DNA of 64,000 nt, taken from the NCBI GenBank assembly GCA_029964075.1, contig CM057149.1, positions 25,186,197 to 25,250,196 on the forward strand, written 5' to 3'. This document shows positions 1 to 11,898 of the stretch, piece after piece; the first letter of the stretch is position 1; each line of letters opens with the position of its first letter. The notes below the pieces were generated by a model. It saw nothing but the letters and a program-made list of their open reading frames with translations, was not told where the DNA came from and did not search any database. A program made the position numbers and the translations under genes. The DNA is from Patiria pectinifera (taxonomy: Eukaryota > Echinodermata > Asteroidea > Valvatida > Asterinidae).

Positions 1-840
1 AAAAATGTATATAATTTTCAATTTTCCCAGACTAAACTCTCAAATTAGCTCAATAGAAATTGGATAATCATAACTTAACTTCTGTTTTATGATTTGGTGG
101 CTTTCAAGACGAAATGTAAGCTGTAATGTTAATGATGAGCACTTTTCGTAAATTTTTCAAAATAAACATGTATATATATTTATATATACATGTATATATA
201 GTAGGTTTCAATGGCAACCAAATATATTTTTGAAAGACCTTTTCATAAAGGATAAGTGTGCTGAGTTTGATTAAGATCGGTCAAGGTCTGCTCAGGTTAT
301 GGCATTTTGTATTGTCCCCTTCCAACCCTAGTGCTAAGAAAATGCCTTCTAAGCTCAATCATAGGAAATTCCAATAATTGGCCTCCTGAGAGAGAGCATC
401 CCTAAATGTTCACTATTAACATCTTTTTTTCCTATTGGGGACATGCCAAGGATCAAAAAAATATCGGTGGCGGTGGGTTGGGGGTGCACTGCCCCCCCAA
501 GGACTAATAGGCCTAGTGATGGCCTGAACAGTCTAAGCATGTTATTCACAGCTGGAAATTGACTTATCGCCCTTCATCAAAAATTTTAGTAAAATTAATG
601 ATTGAGCGCATAACATCCAGTGAAATCTTCACGGTATAGCGTCAATATGCACAGGAATACCAGGCTTATATTACGCTCACTTCTTGGAAAATTGATTTTT
701 TTTTTCTACACAATTTGCAACACAAAAGACCAACAAGATGAAGAATTTGTCTTAAAGGAAATAATTGATACAAATGTAAACCAATGCTCTAGACAAAAAA
801 TGACACCATTGATTTCATTTTATGAATTCTTGATTGTCGT
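1..840. other. Non-coding AT-rich stretch, likely intron
   Basis: No supportable exon was found here. An (AT)n/ATGT-rich microsatellite lies at about 165-200 and a short G/C block at about 465-515. If the signal-peptide exon at 897-849 is real, this stretch is the start of its first intron on the minus strand. Confidence 0.5.
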
Positions 841-848
841 ATACTTAC

Positions 849-897
849 GGCAAAGTATGGTGAGCACAAGCACAGCAAGAAACCAAGTCGATGCCAT
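849..897 (-). CDS. First coding exon (signal peptide) of a secreted or membrane protein; rest lies off the window
   Basis: On the minus strand an ATG at 897-895 opens 16 codons reading MASTWFLAVLVLTILC plus one base, then a consensus donor GTAAGT (848-843). The peptide is a typical signal sequence with a strongly hydrophobic core. The start has A at -3 and G at +4, and no upstream ATG lies between it and the putative transcription start near 1004, below a TATA box at 1035-1029. The exon ends in phase 1, the usual phase for exons joining signal peptides to Ig, lectin or EGF domains in animals, and the same phase used by the IgSF receptor at 40.8-25.2 kb. The next exon would lie left of the window or in the first 840 bases, where I see none, so the product is unknown. 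A paralogue of the IgSF receptor is possible but is only inference. Confidence 0.6.
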
Positions 898-1028
898 CGT
901 TGCTGTTTATCTGACAATGTTGTACAAAGTTGATTCGCTCAGACAATCTCCTGCAGCAATTGTCTCACGCGATGGATGCGGTACGACACCTTTAGAATCG
1001 TCTGGGCTCCGACACTTACAGCTTGGTG

Positions 1029-1035
1029 TTATATA
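1029..1035 (-). promoter_or_regulatory. TATA box of the signal-peptide gene
   Basis: The minus strand reads CTATATAAC here. It lies about 30 bases upstream of a CCAGAC initiator-like spot near 1004 and about 130 bases upstream of the ATG at 897. Spacing and the clean leader fit a focused RNA polymerase II promoter. Confidence 0.5.
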
Positions 1036-2174
1036 GAGTCGAAGTGTTTATAAATAACCCATGAACATAATGCAAACAAACTTTCTTACACAAAGTTCCA
1101 AAGTAATAAACATCTGTCACGTAAATACCAGCATGCTTAGTCTTTGTACAAGATGTTCACAATGCGCCACTGACAGCATTCTGATGATTCTGCAGATGAT
1201 TTAGTCTTGTAAGGAAATGGAATGTTGAGGCTTGGTTTCATGAGCAGCACTGCATCTACAAATAACGTCTGATCCAAAAGACTAAACAAATGAAGTAACT
1301 TGGCACGCGAAAGGAGGGTCGACATTGGGGGATCATTAGGAGTTGAGCCAAGGCCGATTCAGAGGGTGTTTACAGTATCAAGCATCCGGGTTTAAGATAC
1401 TTCAAAATTAATTCATCGATTGTCTCACAATGCAAATGTTAATGCAGATGGTATGGTCATTACTGCGTGTTTCCGAAAACAACCTTTAAGCATGTGACTT
1501 AATGCCATAAAAACACCAAATCTTAGACAATGTAAGCATGCTAAGTCGTAAACATTTCCGGTTGTTATTACAAGTCTGTATGAAAATATATCCAGCAAAC
1601 GTGCTCTGGAAGCAATAAAACAGAGTTCTTGGTTTTGAACCGGATTTCATATTCGAGGGTCTTCTTCCATACAAACACACATTGTTTTACTGAGATGCAA
1701 TGAAAGTACGAGCCAACGACATGCATGCAAGGCCAGAATCATACTTGGTTTTTATACACATTTACTGTTAAGCTCGGATTCCAATGACTTTCATTTACCT
1801 CAGATAAATTGGCATGCAACAAATTGTAGTTAACTCTTAATGGCGTGATTTAGTAAGAATTTTAAAATGGAACATCAGTGGCAATAAATGTTAGAGATAC
1901 GCTGAAATTGCCAGACGTTCTTGCCATTCTAAAATAGACCTAAAATCGACAAAGTATGTACTGTTTTGGACGCTATTTGCCCTTTGCTTTGTCTTAACGT
2001 GAGGGGCCCTTATAATGCCAAAGAATGAAATTTAGTCATTCCATAATGGTTGATGGTGTTTCATACATTGGTTCAAGAACTATTAGCCCGCACATATCAA
2101 AACCATCTCCTAGTGCAGTAAAATATACCTAAGACAGTTTACCCTGACACGTGGGTGGTTTTAAAGCGCCGGTG

Positions 2175-2878
2175 TGACAGGTAATTCTGTCCCCCTGATA
2201 AATGTGTCCCCGGACGCATTTACCGGCTCGTGACCCGGTAAATATGTCCGGGGGACACTTTTACCTAGGTAGATTTGTCCCCCTCCAGGTAAAAATGTCC
2301 CCCTGCCAGACGGTGAAAGTTTCCCCATGGTAAATGTGTCCCCATGCAGTATAGAACAGCAGCGTATTGCGTCGCGCCAGTACATGCTGCAAGATTTGTG
2401 GCAGTGATTATCACACTTGTACATTATGCGTCTCATTCTACAATGGAAATTCATCCAATAGGACATTTCGTTACGCACTATGATGGGAACACAGACTAAT
2501 CCAAGTAGGCGTTGTATCAATGAGACGAGGGCCATCGCCATGCATCGCCGCTGTATTGGCCTATCGCGGTAGAATTGCGATAGATTTCACCGTACTCCGA
2601 ATCGAAACATTGTTTTCACATATTATCTGATAGACCAAATCAAATAATGAAGGGCAGACTAAAAGTCCAAAATGTATACCCTGTAGAGTGAATTCATAAA
2701 AGCAATGAAGAAAACTGGCCTTCCTGCTTTCAAAAGAGGGGGACAAAAAAATCTGGGGCGGGACAGAATTACCTGGAGGGCGGGGACAGAATTAACGGGC
2801 CAGGGAGGACACTTTTGCCTAGGTAATTCTGTCCCCCTCCCCGGACACTTTTACCGGGGGACAGAATTACCTTCCACA
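2175..2878. mobile_element. 704-bp non-autonomous DNA transposon with TIRs and a CCGG target duplication
   Basis: The element starts TGTGACAGGTAATTCTGTCC and ends with the inverted equivalent GGACAGAATTACCTTCCACA. It is flanked by CCGG at 2171-2174 and 2879-2882. Copy B of the duplication keeps the empty site (AAAGCG-CTGG-TAAAAC, 5003-5017), which fixes both ends. Both subterminal regions are built from repeats of a GGTAAATNTGTCCCC-type module, direct on the left (2182-2350) and inverted on the right (2735-2878). The centre (about 2350-2730) is unique and has no transposase. Four-base CCGG duplications are uncommon, so I do not assign a superfamily. Confidence 0.85.
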
Positions 2879-3107
2879 CCGGTAAAACACCGCTACGTTC
2901 TGCGCCACATCACACGGTTCGCGCCGCGTGCGCACCAATCTCCATGTAAGGAAATTGTTGGCACTACGCGCGCGAGGCACGTACAATAGACAGGGTCAGG
3001 GGGTGTTTCTCAAAACAAGAGGTACAATTGTTGAATAAAATTGCTGAAGATTTATTTATATTTGACCTGTTTTGATTGTTTTGACCAAAACGTTATCGAT
3101 GACTGGT

Positions 3108-3177
3108 AATAAATAATGTGCCTGGCCGGTTTCATAAAAACGTTCTTGTTCAAAACCGGCCAAACACATTATTTATT
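3108..3177. repeat. Near-perfect 25-bp inverted repeat (hairpin), copy A
   Basis: AATAAATAATGTGCCTGGCC... at 3108-3132 faces its inverted partner at 3153-3177 around a 20-base loop. The same hairpin is kept in the duplicated copy at 5237-5306. Confidence 0.7.
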
Positions 3178-4245
3178 CCTTTATTATTCGAAAACAATTC
3201 ACGTACATCCCCATGTGAATTGTGTTCGTTTTGCTGAAAGAGAAGGTGCTATATGCAGAGCTTCATTAAATAATTGGTCCTGCCATTTGGGTTTCCTTTG
3301 TTTGTTTTACTCCCCCTGTACAGATTACACGCCAGCACTGTGTTTACCTCAAAAAAAAGCGTGAACTGCACTGTTATGCAATTTTATGATCATGTTAAAT
3401 GCACCGTGAATGAAGTTACAATTAACTTTACTGTATGAAAATAATCAGCACCCTTTTGATTAATATTTTTAAAGCGCCCTTTCCCCCACAAAAATATTCA
3501 GTGCTTTAACTTCTTAAACGTCAACGCAGATTGGATGCTCATTTCCGATGTCGAAAGAAAAACAACCTCAAGAAATGACATCGACAGTTGGCAAGATCAT
3601 ATGGCAATTTGTTGAAAATGTAAACGTACCAACATATTTTTTTTCCGGGTCTTTCTACCAGGCTTTATGAAATTACATCCCACGCACGAGCTCTGTAATC
3701 ATCAACTTCGTAGTTTCTGGTTGGAACAGATTTCGAATTCAAGAGGCTCCCTCTGTATCAACAGTCATGGGAGAGGAGCCGCAATTCACTCGGAATTCAA
3801 TCAAACAAAATTCACATTGAGAAGATAATGACAACACAGATTCTTAACCCTATCTGGACTTGGATATTATAGGTCTCCTCGGGACTGGGATGGGGGTTTT
3901 AATTTGCAGGTGCAATAAGTATAAGCTATTATTTTTTTGTTGGAGGTTGATCTGATGTAATCAAGGGTTTAAAGATAATTTGTGCATTGGCGATTCATAA
4001 GTGTGGTTCGGTGAGAAATAAGGAATAAGAAACCCGCGTGACTCGTTGAATTATGTAATACGATCAATGTTTACTGATCTGCGACTTTTTTATTGTCACA
4101 AACATTGGTTCCTACCGTCTTTAAAATTTTCCAACCTCAGGAAAAGTACATGCAAATTATTGTACCGAGTCGTAATTCAGAAATCATAATACATCTCAAA
4201 GGATCTATAAACAAACCAAAATACAAAGGACACTTTCCGCGTTAG

Positions 4246-6385
4246 TTCTAAAGTAATACGTCGATTGTCTCACGTGGTAAATGTTAATGCAGATGGTATG
4301 GCCATTAGTGCATGTTTACGAAAACAACCTTCAAGTGTGTGACATAATGCCATAAAAACACCAAATCTTAGACAATGTAAGCATACTAAGTCGTAAACAG
4401 TCGTAAACATTTCCGGTTGTTATTACAAGTCTGTATGAAAATATATCCAGCAAACGAGCTCTGGAAACAATAAAAAAAACCAGAGTTCCCGGTTTTGAAC
4501 CGGATTTCAGATTCGAGGGTCTTTGTCCATACAAACACACATTGTTATAGCCTACTAAGATGCAATGAAAGTACGAGCCAACGACATGCATTCAAGACCA
4601 GAATCATACTTGGTTTTTAAACACATTTACTGTTAAGCTCGCATTTCAATGACTTTCATTTACCTCAGATAAATTGGCATGCAACAAATTGTAGTTAATT
4701 CTTAATGGCGTGATTACGCAAGCATTTTATAATGGAACATCAGTGGCAATAAATGTTAGAGATACGCTGACAATGCCAGACGTTCTTGCCATTCTAAAAT
4801 AGACCTAAAATCGACAAAGTATGTACTGTTTTGGACGCCATTTGCCCTTTGCTTTGTCTTAACACGAGGCGCCCTTGTAAGGCCAAAGAATGAAATTTAG
4901 TCAATCCATAATGGGTGATGGTGTTTCATACATTGGTTCAAGAACTACCCAGTGCAGTATAGTATACCTAAGACAGTTTACCATGACACATGAGTGGTTT
5001 TAAAGCGCTGGTAAAACACCGCTACGTTCTGCGCCACATCACGCGGTTCGCGCCACGTGCGCACCAATCTCCATGTAAGGAAATTGTTGGCACTACGCGC
5101 GCAAGGCACATACAATAGACATGGTCAGGGGGTGTTTCTCAAAACAAGAGGTATAACCGTTGAATAAAATTGATGAAGATTTATTCATATTTGACTTATT
5201 TTAATTTTTTTGACCAAAAAGGTATCGATGACTGGTAATAAATAATGTGCCTGGCCGGTTTCATAAAAACGTACTAGTTGAAAACCGGCCAAACACATTA
5301 TTTATTCCCTTATTATTCGAAAACAATTCACATACATTCCCATGTGAATTGTGTTCGTTTTGCTAAAAGAGAAGGTGCTATATGCAGAGCTTCATTAAAT
5401 AATTGGTCCTGCCATTTTGGTTTCCTTTTTTTGTTTCACTCTCCCCGTACAGATGACACGCCAGTGCTGTGTTTACCTCAACAAATTAAAAGCGTGCACT
5501 GCACTGTTATGCAATTTTATGATCATGTTAAATGCACCGTGAATGAAGTTACAATTAACTTAACTGTATGAAAATAATCAGCACCCTTTTGATTAATTCT
5601 TTAAAGCGCCCTCCCCCCACAAAAATATACAGTGCTTTAACTTCTTAAACGTCAACGCAGATTGCATGCTCATTTTAGATGTCGAAAAAACAACGTCAAG
5701 AAATGACATCGACAGTTGGCAATATTATTATGGCAATTTGTTGAAAATTTAAACGTACCAACATATTCTTTCCGGGTCTCACTACCAGCCTGTATGAAAT
5801 TACATCCAACGAACGAGCTCTGTCAACATGAACTTCGTAGTTCCTGATTGGAACAGATTTCGAATTCGAACAGATTTCGAATTCAAGAGGCTCTGTATAA
5901 ACATTCATGGGAGAGGAGCCGCAATTCACTCGAAATTCAATCCAACACAATTCACATTGAGAAGATAATGCCAACACAGATTCTTAACCCTATCTGATCT
6001 TGGATATTCTGGGGCTCCTCAGGACTGGGATGGGGGTTAAATTTGCAGATGGAATAAGTATAAGCCATTTTTGGGGGGTTGGGGGATGATCTGATGTAAT
6101 CAAGGGATAAAAGATAATTGGTGCATTGACGATTCATAGCTGTGGTTCGGTGAGAAATAAGGAATAAGAAACCCGCGTGACTCATTGATAATGTAATACG
6201 ATCAATGTTTACTGATCTGCGACTTTATTTTTCATTGTCAGATACATTGGTTCCTACCGTTTTTGAAACTTTCCAACCTCAGGAAAAGTACATGCAATGT
6301 ATTGTACCGAGTCGTAATTCAGAAATCATAATACATCTCAATGGATCCATAAACATACCAAAATACAAAGGACACTTTCCGTGAT
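4246..6385 (+). repeat. Tandem segmental duplication, copy B
   Basis: Second copy of the unit at 1398-4245, in the same orientation and directly adjoining it. It lacks the 704-bp element and so records the pre-insertion site at 5008-5011. Small indels and scattered substitutions separate the copies. Confidence 0.8.
5237..5306. repeat. Inverted repeat (hairpin), copy B
   Basis: Counterpart of 3108-3177. Both arms are retained, while the loop differs at a few bases. Confidence 0.65.
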
Positions 6386-7087
6386 AGTCAGTTTGAGAGC
6401 ATGAACCCCAATCTCCATGTTGAAGGACCAAAAAAGCAGTTTGCGACCAAAATTAACTAAAGAAATTTGAAAAAGAGAATTCAAGCAATTTATGTAGACA
6501 AAAATATGCCTGACTAATAGTAAATGTGGCCACTCGGGCTTGCTTGGTATGCATTTGACATGTAGAAAGAACATTTTACACACAGGACAGTAAAGATGTG
6601 CTCCATATCTGGATCAGTGTGCATTATCAATGTACTATTTTCACACAACCGGTCTGTTGTAGGCATACAAAATCACTCATCAAACGAGTTGTAGGCATGA
6701 GTTTTCAGCTCACAATAGCCACATATGCAAACTCGTATAGTGCTTTTGGCACAAGTTGTGCAAATAGTATCTTCGAACTGGTTTGCATGTGCCAAAGTCA
6801 CCCATCAGATCAGATGGGGTGGCACACAGCTTGTAATACTACCAGTTTCTGATAGAATGTACATTTAAATATAGTGCATTCTGTGTGCCCATCGCCAGTA
6901 TTCATGGTACAAGGACTACATTAAGCATTCAGGCATACTTAGAAATGGTGCTGAACTATTTGTTTTTTAATTTTTCATCAGTAAAGGAATGTTCTCTGTA
7001 CAGGTAGATTGGGATTACTACTTCCAATCACACACAACTGCCTTGCATGACTGGTTATCACAGCACACGATCAACACTATCCACCGT

Positions 7088-7345
7088 TGGCGTAGCCAGC
7101 GGGATGGGGAAGGGAGGGGTATAAGGGGAGTATTCTCCCCCTTGTTTTTAATTTGAACAAGTGTATTTTTTTTCTAATAAAAGTGCCATTTTTACCAGTG
7201 CCTTTTACAATTAAGTGTCCTATTTGGAATTTCGAGGGACCTTCGGCAATTGTGCCACAAAATCGCTATCTATTGTCCGATAGTGGGCATGATCGTCCGG
7301 TTTGAATAGCGCCCCCATTTGAAGATGGTACCAGCCCTTCAAACT
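7088..7345. repeat. hAT-like non-autonomous element fragment
   Basis: Begins GGCGTAGCCAGCG followed by a G-rich run, then CCCCCTTG, and ends near AGCGCCCCCATTTGAAGATGG. The same layout is seen at 22703-23159 and 27932-28393. No clear target duplication was found for this copy, so its limits are approximate. Confidence 0.35.
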
Positions 7346-7600
7346 TAAACTCCTGACTTGCTCATGCAATGCAATTTAGCCACTCATCCCGCCTCTTTTG
7401 ATATGATGCGCCAAACAACAAAATGACAAATAGAGGGCGTCCTATAGTGCAACAGCCTAGCATAGCTGTTCATCAACCGACATGGGAAGAACCAATTTCC
7501 TCACGCCGCACTCTCCAAGTGAGACTTGGACAAGAAGAGGGCAATACCATACGATGGGATGTCGCCACCTATCGACAGAGTTGTGTGTGTGATGGCAGGC

Positions 7601-8139
7601 ATTCGTTAGTACCCCCGCCCTGCAAACAGGAAGCTAGGATACGGTGATGAGCTTCACAGAAACTTGCGAAGGAAGTGGCCTATGACCTATGTATATATAG
7701 ATTCTGGCTGCAGCTGTTTAAGACCGCAGTTCGACAGTGCGCGCAAATGCTATCCGAAGACTTCCCCATAGAAATGCGCACATTTCATACCGGATGTAAT
7801 TTCTGTTTCATTGCGGACCATGTGGACACAATTTTGAGCGTCGCATAATGCAATCCGACCGTCCGTGATTCGAAACGGAGCCTGAGCAAGTGACAGGAAT
7901 TCTAAATTTACAACACAGATAACTTTTACATAGTTTCCTACATTATTACGCTTTTCAACAAAAACAATCTCTAAACTGGAATAAAAGAGTAATGAATCAG
8001 TCTTAACGGCCGTTTCAAACCTTGCAGAGTCATGACCGTGATGACGCGCAGGTCACAGGTCACGCAAAATCCAACCAATCAGAGGGCGAATTCATCAGAG
8101 TATCCGCGCGTCCTGTTTGCAGGGCGGGGGTACGAGCGA
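7601..8139. mobile_element. 539-bp inverted-repeat element with a 9-bp target duplication
   Basis: TIRs of about 45 bp share the core GTACCCCCGCCCTGCAAACA (left about 7610-7633; right, inverted, about 8110-8134). The element is flanked by the perfect 9-mer ATGGCAGGC at 7592-7600 and 8140-8148. Nine-base duplications are typical of Mutator-like elements, but the TIR is not diagnostic and no transposase is encoded. Removing the element and one duplicate leaves a 69-codon open frame from an ATG at 7423 to TAA at 8178-8180, so the insertion may have interrupted a small ORF. That ORF matches no family I recognise. Confidence 0.75.
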
Positions 8140-8732
8140 ATGGCAGGCAACGTTCCCAACTCATGGGTGCAGGCCAGTAAATAGGCCCAAAATGGCCAAC
8201 GCGTGCGAAATCACTAATTGTATGTACTCATTCAATTATTTTGCTATTAGAGCATTTAATTGTGGGCCATGAACTTCAGGATTTGTAAATTAAAAAAAAA
8301 TTAAAAAAAACAGGAGGGAAGCCGTTATGAGGATTGCGACCTTGTATATCTGTGAAATTTCGGTGATATTAGGCCATGAATTTGCTCATCAGTTTTTATT
8401 AAATGGCGATGGCCTTATGACTACTTAATTCTAGGGGTGAACATTTCTGGATGGAAATTTTCTCCCAAACGTCATCGACATCGGATTACCCCGAGAGTTT
8501 TTGTTTTCGTGAAGAAAACAAAAAAATGAGTAGTGGGGCTATTTATCACTGAGGTCTTTGAAAGTTTTGTTTGCTTGGCGGCCATGCATGCCGTGTTATT
8601 AGTTGTTATTCAGTGGGCAGAACCTTTTGTTTTGGAGGGGGCTTAAACATTTGCAACTTATCATCGGACGAGCCACAGGCTGAATATCACGCTGCTATAG
8701 CTGCTGGGACGCGGCCTACAGAGCTTCCTTAG

Positions 8733-8769
8733 CAAGGTTTCCGCAGGTGAACCTGCGGAAGGATCATTA
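8733..8769 (+). rRNA. 3'-terminal 37 bases of 18S rRNA (orphan fragment)
   Basis: Reads CAAGGTTTCCGCAGGTGAAC through to GGATCATTA, the universal 3' end of eukaryotic small-subunit rRNA (helix 45 region). Sequence upstream of 8733 bears no relation to 18S, so the gene is truncated to its last 37 bases. It is followed directly by ITS1-like sequence. Confidence 0.9.
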
Positions 8770-9470
8770 CCGATCAGAGATAGAAAAACCCCGCCGTCCA
8801 AGGGGCCGAGGTTTGGTTGTCTCTAGCCTTTAGTCAAGTCCCACGCGCTTATCCGGACACATGACGCACACCGGATGCTGGCACGTAAAACGACTAGCAC
8901 GAGCGGCGAAGCCGCTTCGCCACTCGACTGGTCTTTTTTACGTGCCAGAATCTGGGGCACCACGCGTCCAGGTAGACACGTACGCCTTGACTAAAGGCTA
9001 GTTGTCCCCTGCCGGCCGCTCCGGTGGGGCCGGCCACCGTGCTGTCTTCCGAATGTAGGCGGGAGTGACCCATGCCGGGTTTTTTTTAAGCCGCCGCCGA
9101 GTGCCGCGCCAGTGCCCCGCGTGGGGGAGACAGCGGCCGGAGCGTGTTGCCCACAGAATTCGAGGCCAGGGACGCCCGGGCTAGGTCTCGGTCTCGAATG
9201 GACCACGGGGAACGGTTTATCCGACTACCCCGTCGGACAGGGGCCACCCCGCAGAGGCGCCCGGTTCCCCCTCCTCCATACCGGTCCGGCTCCAGTAGCT
9301 TATCCAGCTTTGGGTGTCGGGGGATGGGGGCAACCGCACATCTGCGCCGAAATGTTGACATGTTTTTTTCCTCCGGACACTAACCCTAAAGGGGCCGGGT
9401 GGCGGAATCCGCCCCCCCCCCCCAACATTTTCAGCGTGACCATTCCTCCCGGCCCAAACTGGAAGTGCCT
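8770..9470 (+). other. ITS1-like ribosomal spacer, orphan
   Basis: GC-rich sequence joined to the 18S 3' end. It has strong paired elements: CTAGCCTTTAGTCAAG (about 8822) pairs with CTTGACTAAAGGCTAG (about 8986), enclosing a CTGGCACGTAAAA / TTTTACGTGCCAG stem. No 5.8S sequence follows; composition drops to AT-rich near 9470. Every ORF in this block is best explained as chance in GC-rich spacer. Confidence 0.7.
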
Positions 9471-11890
9471 TATAATTTAAATTTGAAAAATATGTGAATT
9501 GCTTTCAACGATGTCAGTCACTGAAAAGCGTAGGCTTTAAAAAAAATCTCACCATTGACGTCATGCCTTAATCGAGCGCACTCTGTGGGCAGGTGATCAT
9601 GGGTCTCGTGACGTAGTCTTAAAGATGCACATTTAAAAAAAAATCTAACGAACCGTCCGACTCGATTGAAACGATGTACATGGATGGGCTTTGAATGAAA
9701 TATTGAGGACAAAGCCTATGTTCTGTTAGGCCTACAAACAGAAATATATCTCTAGTTATTCTTGATATTCTTCTTATAAACATTGTTTTTATTTCAATGC
9801 GCTAATTAATCCTTACAGGACTTGCGCCCTGTACTATAATTCTGGAGACTACATGGAGACAAAATGTATTTTTCACGAAGGATACTCAAATTCAAGTCAG
9901 CGTAATCAACGTAATATCCACATCAAATCGGGTTTATTGGGCACAAGATAATTTCAAAGCAATTGTTGGTGGGTGTCTTCCAATGTTTACATGGAACTAA
10001 AATTTGTCTTTTGTTTTGTTGTTGTTGGAGATTGTCCAATCCGACTGTTGCATGAATCATGTCAATAAATAACAACCTTACAATGCCCTGTGTTTCCTTC
10101 CCAATAATTGTGGACGAGATTACCCACCTGCAACTGGTGGAGGCTACAGGCTTAGGTGACGGGCAAGGGAGACCTGGCCGATGAACTTTTTTCTACAAAA
10201 GACAACCAGTGAACGAATAAAACTCGATTCCTTGTTAATATTTCTTGCTGGATATCAATCTAACTTTAATGAAATTCAAACTGCAATTATCGAAACAAAA
10301 AAATCACCAAATTTTAACCAACCAACCACCAAAATGAAAAGAACAAAAACAAATTTACCAAACGTTGATGTACTAAAAAGGTATCTTACTGGAATTCACA
10401 CGTTTATTGAAACCCTGTACTACTTTCCAGTCAAATTCATTGACTTATGATCTGTACGTAACTGGATCGATGTTTTTCTTCCATCTTCGGGGAGAAAATA
10501 TGGTTTTCATTGAAATTGCCTTCACCCAAAAATGTGAAGTATTAACAGTCTGTGTGTCTTTTGCTGTGTGTATGTTTTTGCACATACTCGATGATAAAGC
10601 TACCATTTCACACATTCCAAAAATGAAATGGTCAACACCATCTCGGGACGGTGTTAACAATATTAAAATTATCATTTATCAAATATAACAGGTTGCGATA
10701 ACACTCCATTGTGTTCAAGTCACTATTGAATGTTGACTACTGTGCTATTTTTTTCATAATGCAGCTTCTTCCTTTTTAATGTAGGGAACCGTGCCTAAGC
10801 AAGGGCGACCTCATTCGTTCTTTCTTAACTTTAAGTCATTTATGCATATGTAGAGTGACGTACCCAATTTGCATTGTATCTGGGTTATTAACATATTCGC
10901 GCGCAAGGACGGATTATACCGTATCCATTCCTTGAACAAGTATAGTCCAAGGTTACTAATAATAATAACTCTTGTTCCCTCATAATTTATATTCTTTACA
11001 ATAACATTGATATTAATTCTGTTCAAATGATGGTAGAACTTTACATTGCCAGGATGTGTATTTTTAAGGGACTTAGACATAGGGCCTAGGCGTATTGATT
11101 TAGAAAGAGGCAATGTGACCTCTCATTTGGCGTTTTTCCAAGAATGACCTCACGTTTGGAGTCTCAGAAGTTGCAGTTCTGATGTCGGCGATCATTACCG
11201 ATTTTTACTTCTTTTCTCTATGGTAGCATGGCTTTCATCAGTACCTTAATGTGCTGAGTAGACGCTTAGGTATTCAGGAAACCCCCAGTGAGTATTTTTA
11301 GGTTTTATATTCATGCTTGTCAGAGAAATGACTGTTTTCCTTGTACATCTTTTAGCCTCTGTGTAGTGCGTAAGCTATTACATGCCAATGTCGTTGTTTT
11401 ATATACACCATTGAATGTTCGTATTTTGTATACTATTCCAGGCAATGGGGGTTTTGTCAGCCGATGATTACTCTACCAGGGTTTTGCTGTTCGTTCCACT
11501 TTTGTGAGAAGATTCACCGAGTACCAAATAAATCATATTGCGTTTACTGCATGTAAGCCAAAGCGTGCTGTTGTCCTGCGGATTTTGATTTGCTTGTCCC
11601 TCCTTGTCAGTGAGTGCTCGTCCGCTTTAGTTAGCTGGACCGACCTCCTTCCGTCCCCCTACATGGAGGTGGGCCATGACATTAATAAAACATTAATAAT
11701 ATTCTTGTGTCCAAACGAAATCCAAACCACCCAAATGAAATAACATTCGAAATTTGGCAAATTTGAATAAGCAATCGCAAAAGTTAAAGGAAAAAGAACA
11801 ACATCCTGACATTGTTATCATAAGGCATAACATAACTTTTTATACTGACACGTTGGCCGTAAATGCTTTGGAAATGCTCTGGGAAAACGC
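9471..11890. other. No gene seen
   Basis: AT-rich sequence with scattered short ORFs lacking similarity, splice context or start context. A stretch at 11504-11610 is hydrophobic and followed by GTGAGT, but has no ATG in frame. Confidence 0.4.
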
Positions 11891-11892
11891 AC

Positions 11893-11898
11893 TTTATT
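11893..11898 (-). terminator. Candidate polyadenylation signal of the tectonin gene
   Basis: AATAAA on the minus strand, about 260 bases downstream of the tectonin stop codon. It is the nearest canonical hexamer I see. Confidence 0.35.

Larger units (their letters stand above)
1398..4245 (+). repeat. Tandem segmental duplication, copy A
   Basis: Long collinear match to 4246-6385. Shared landmarks include GTCGTAAACATTTCCGG (about 1541 and 4403), CACCGCTACGTTCTGCGCC (about 2888 and 5017) and AAACCCGCGTGACTC (about 4029 and 6170). Copy A is longer because it contains the 704-bp element at 2175-2878. No coding exon was recognised in either copy; the ORFs here are not conserved between copies over their full length. 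Confidence 0.8.

Noticed and set aside
620-1036. 138-codon plus-strand frame
   Set aside because: It starts at GTG, has no similarity, and overlaps the better supported minus-strand promoter and first exon.
1137-1325. 62-codon minus-strand frame upstream of the TATA box
   Set aside because: It could be a terminal exon (acceptor-like GGATCAG inside), but I recognise no domain and it lies upstream of the putative promoter.
8991-9480. Overlapping ORFs of 71-122 codons
   Set aside because: They lie in GC-rich ITS1-like spacer and show no protein family pattern.
11504-11610. Hydrophobic plus-strand stretch ending at GTGAGT
   Set aside because: It resembles a signal-peptide exon, but there is no in-frame ATG.
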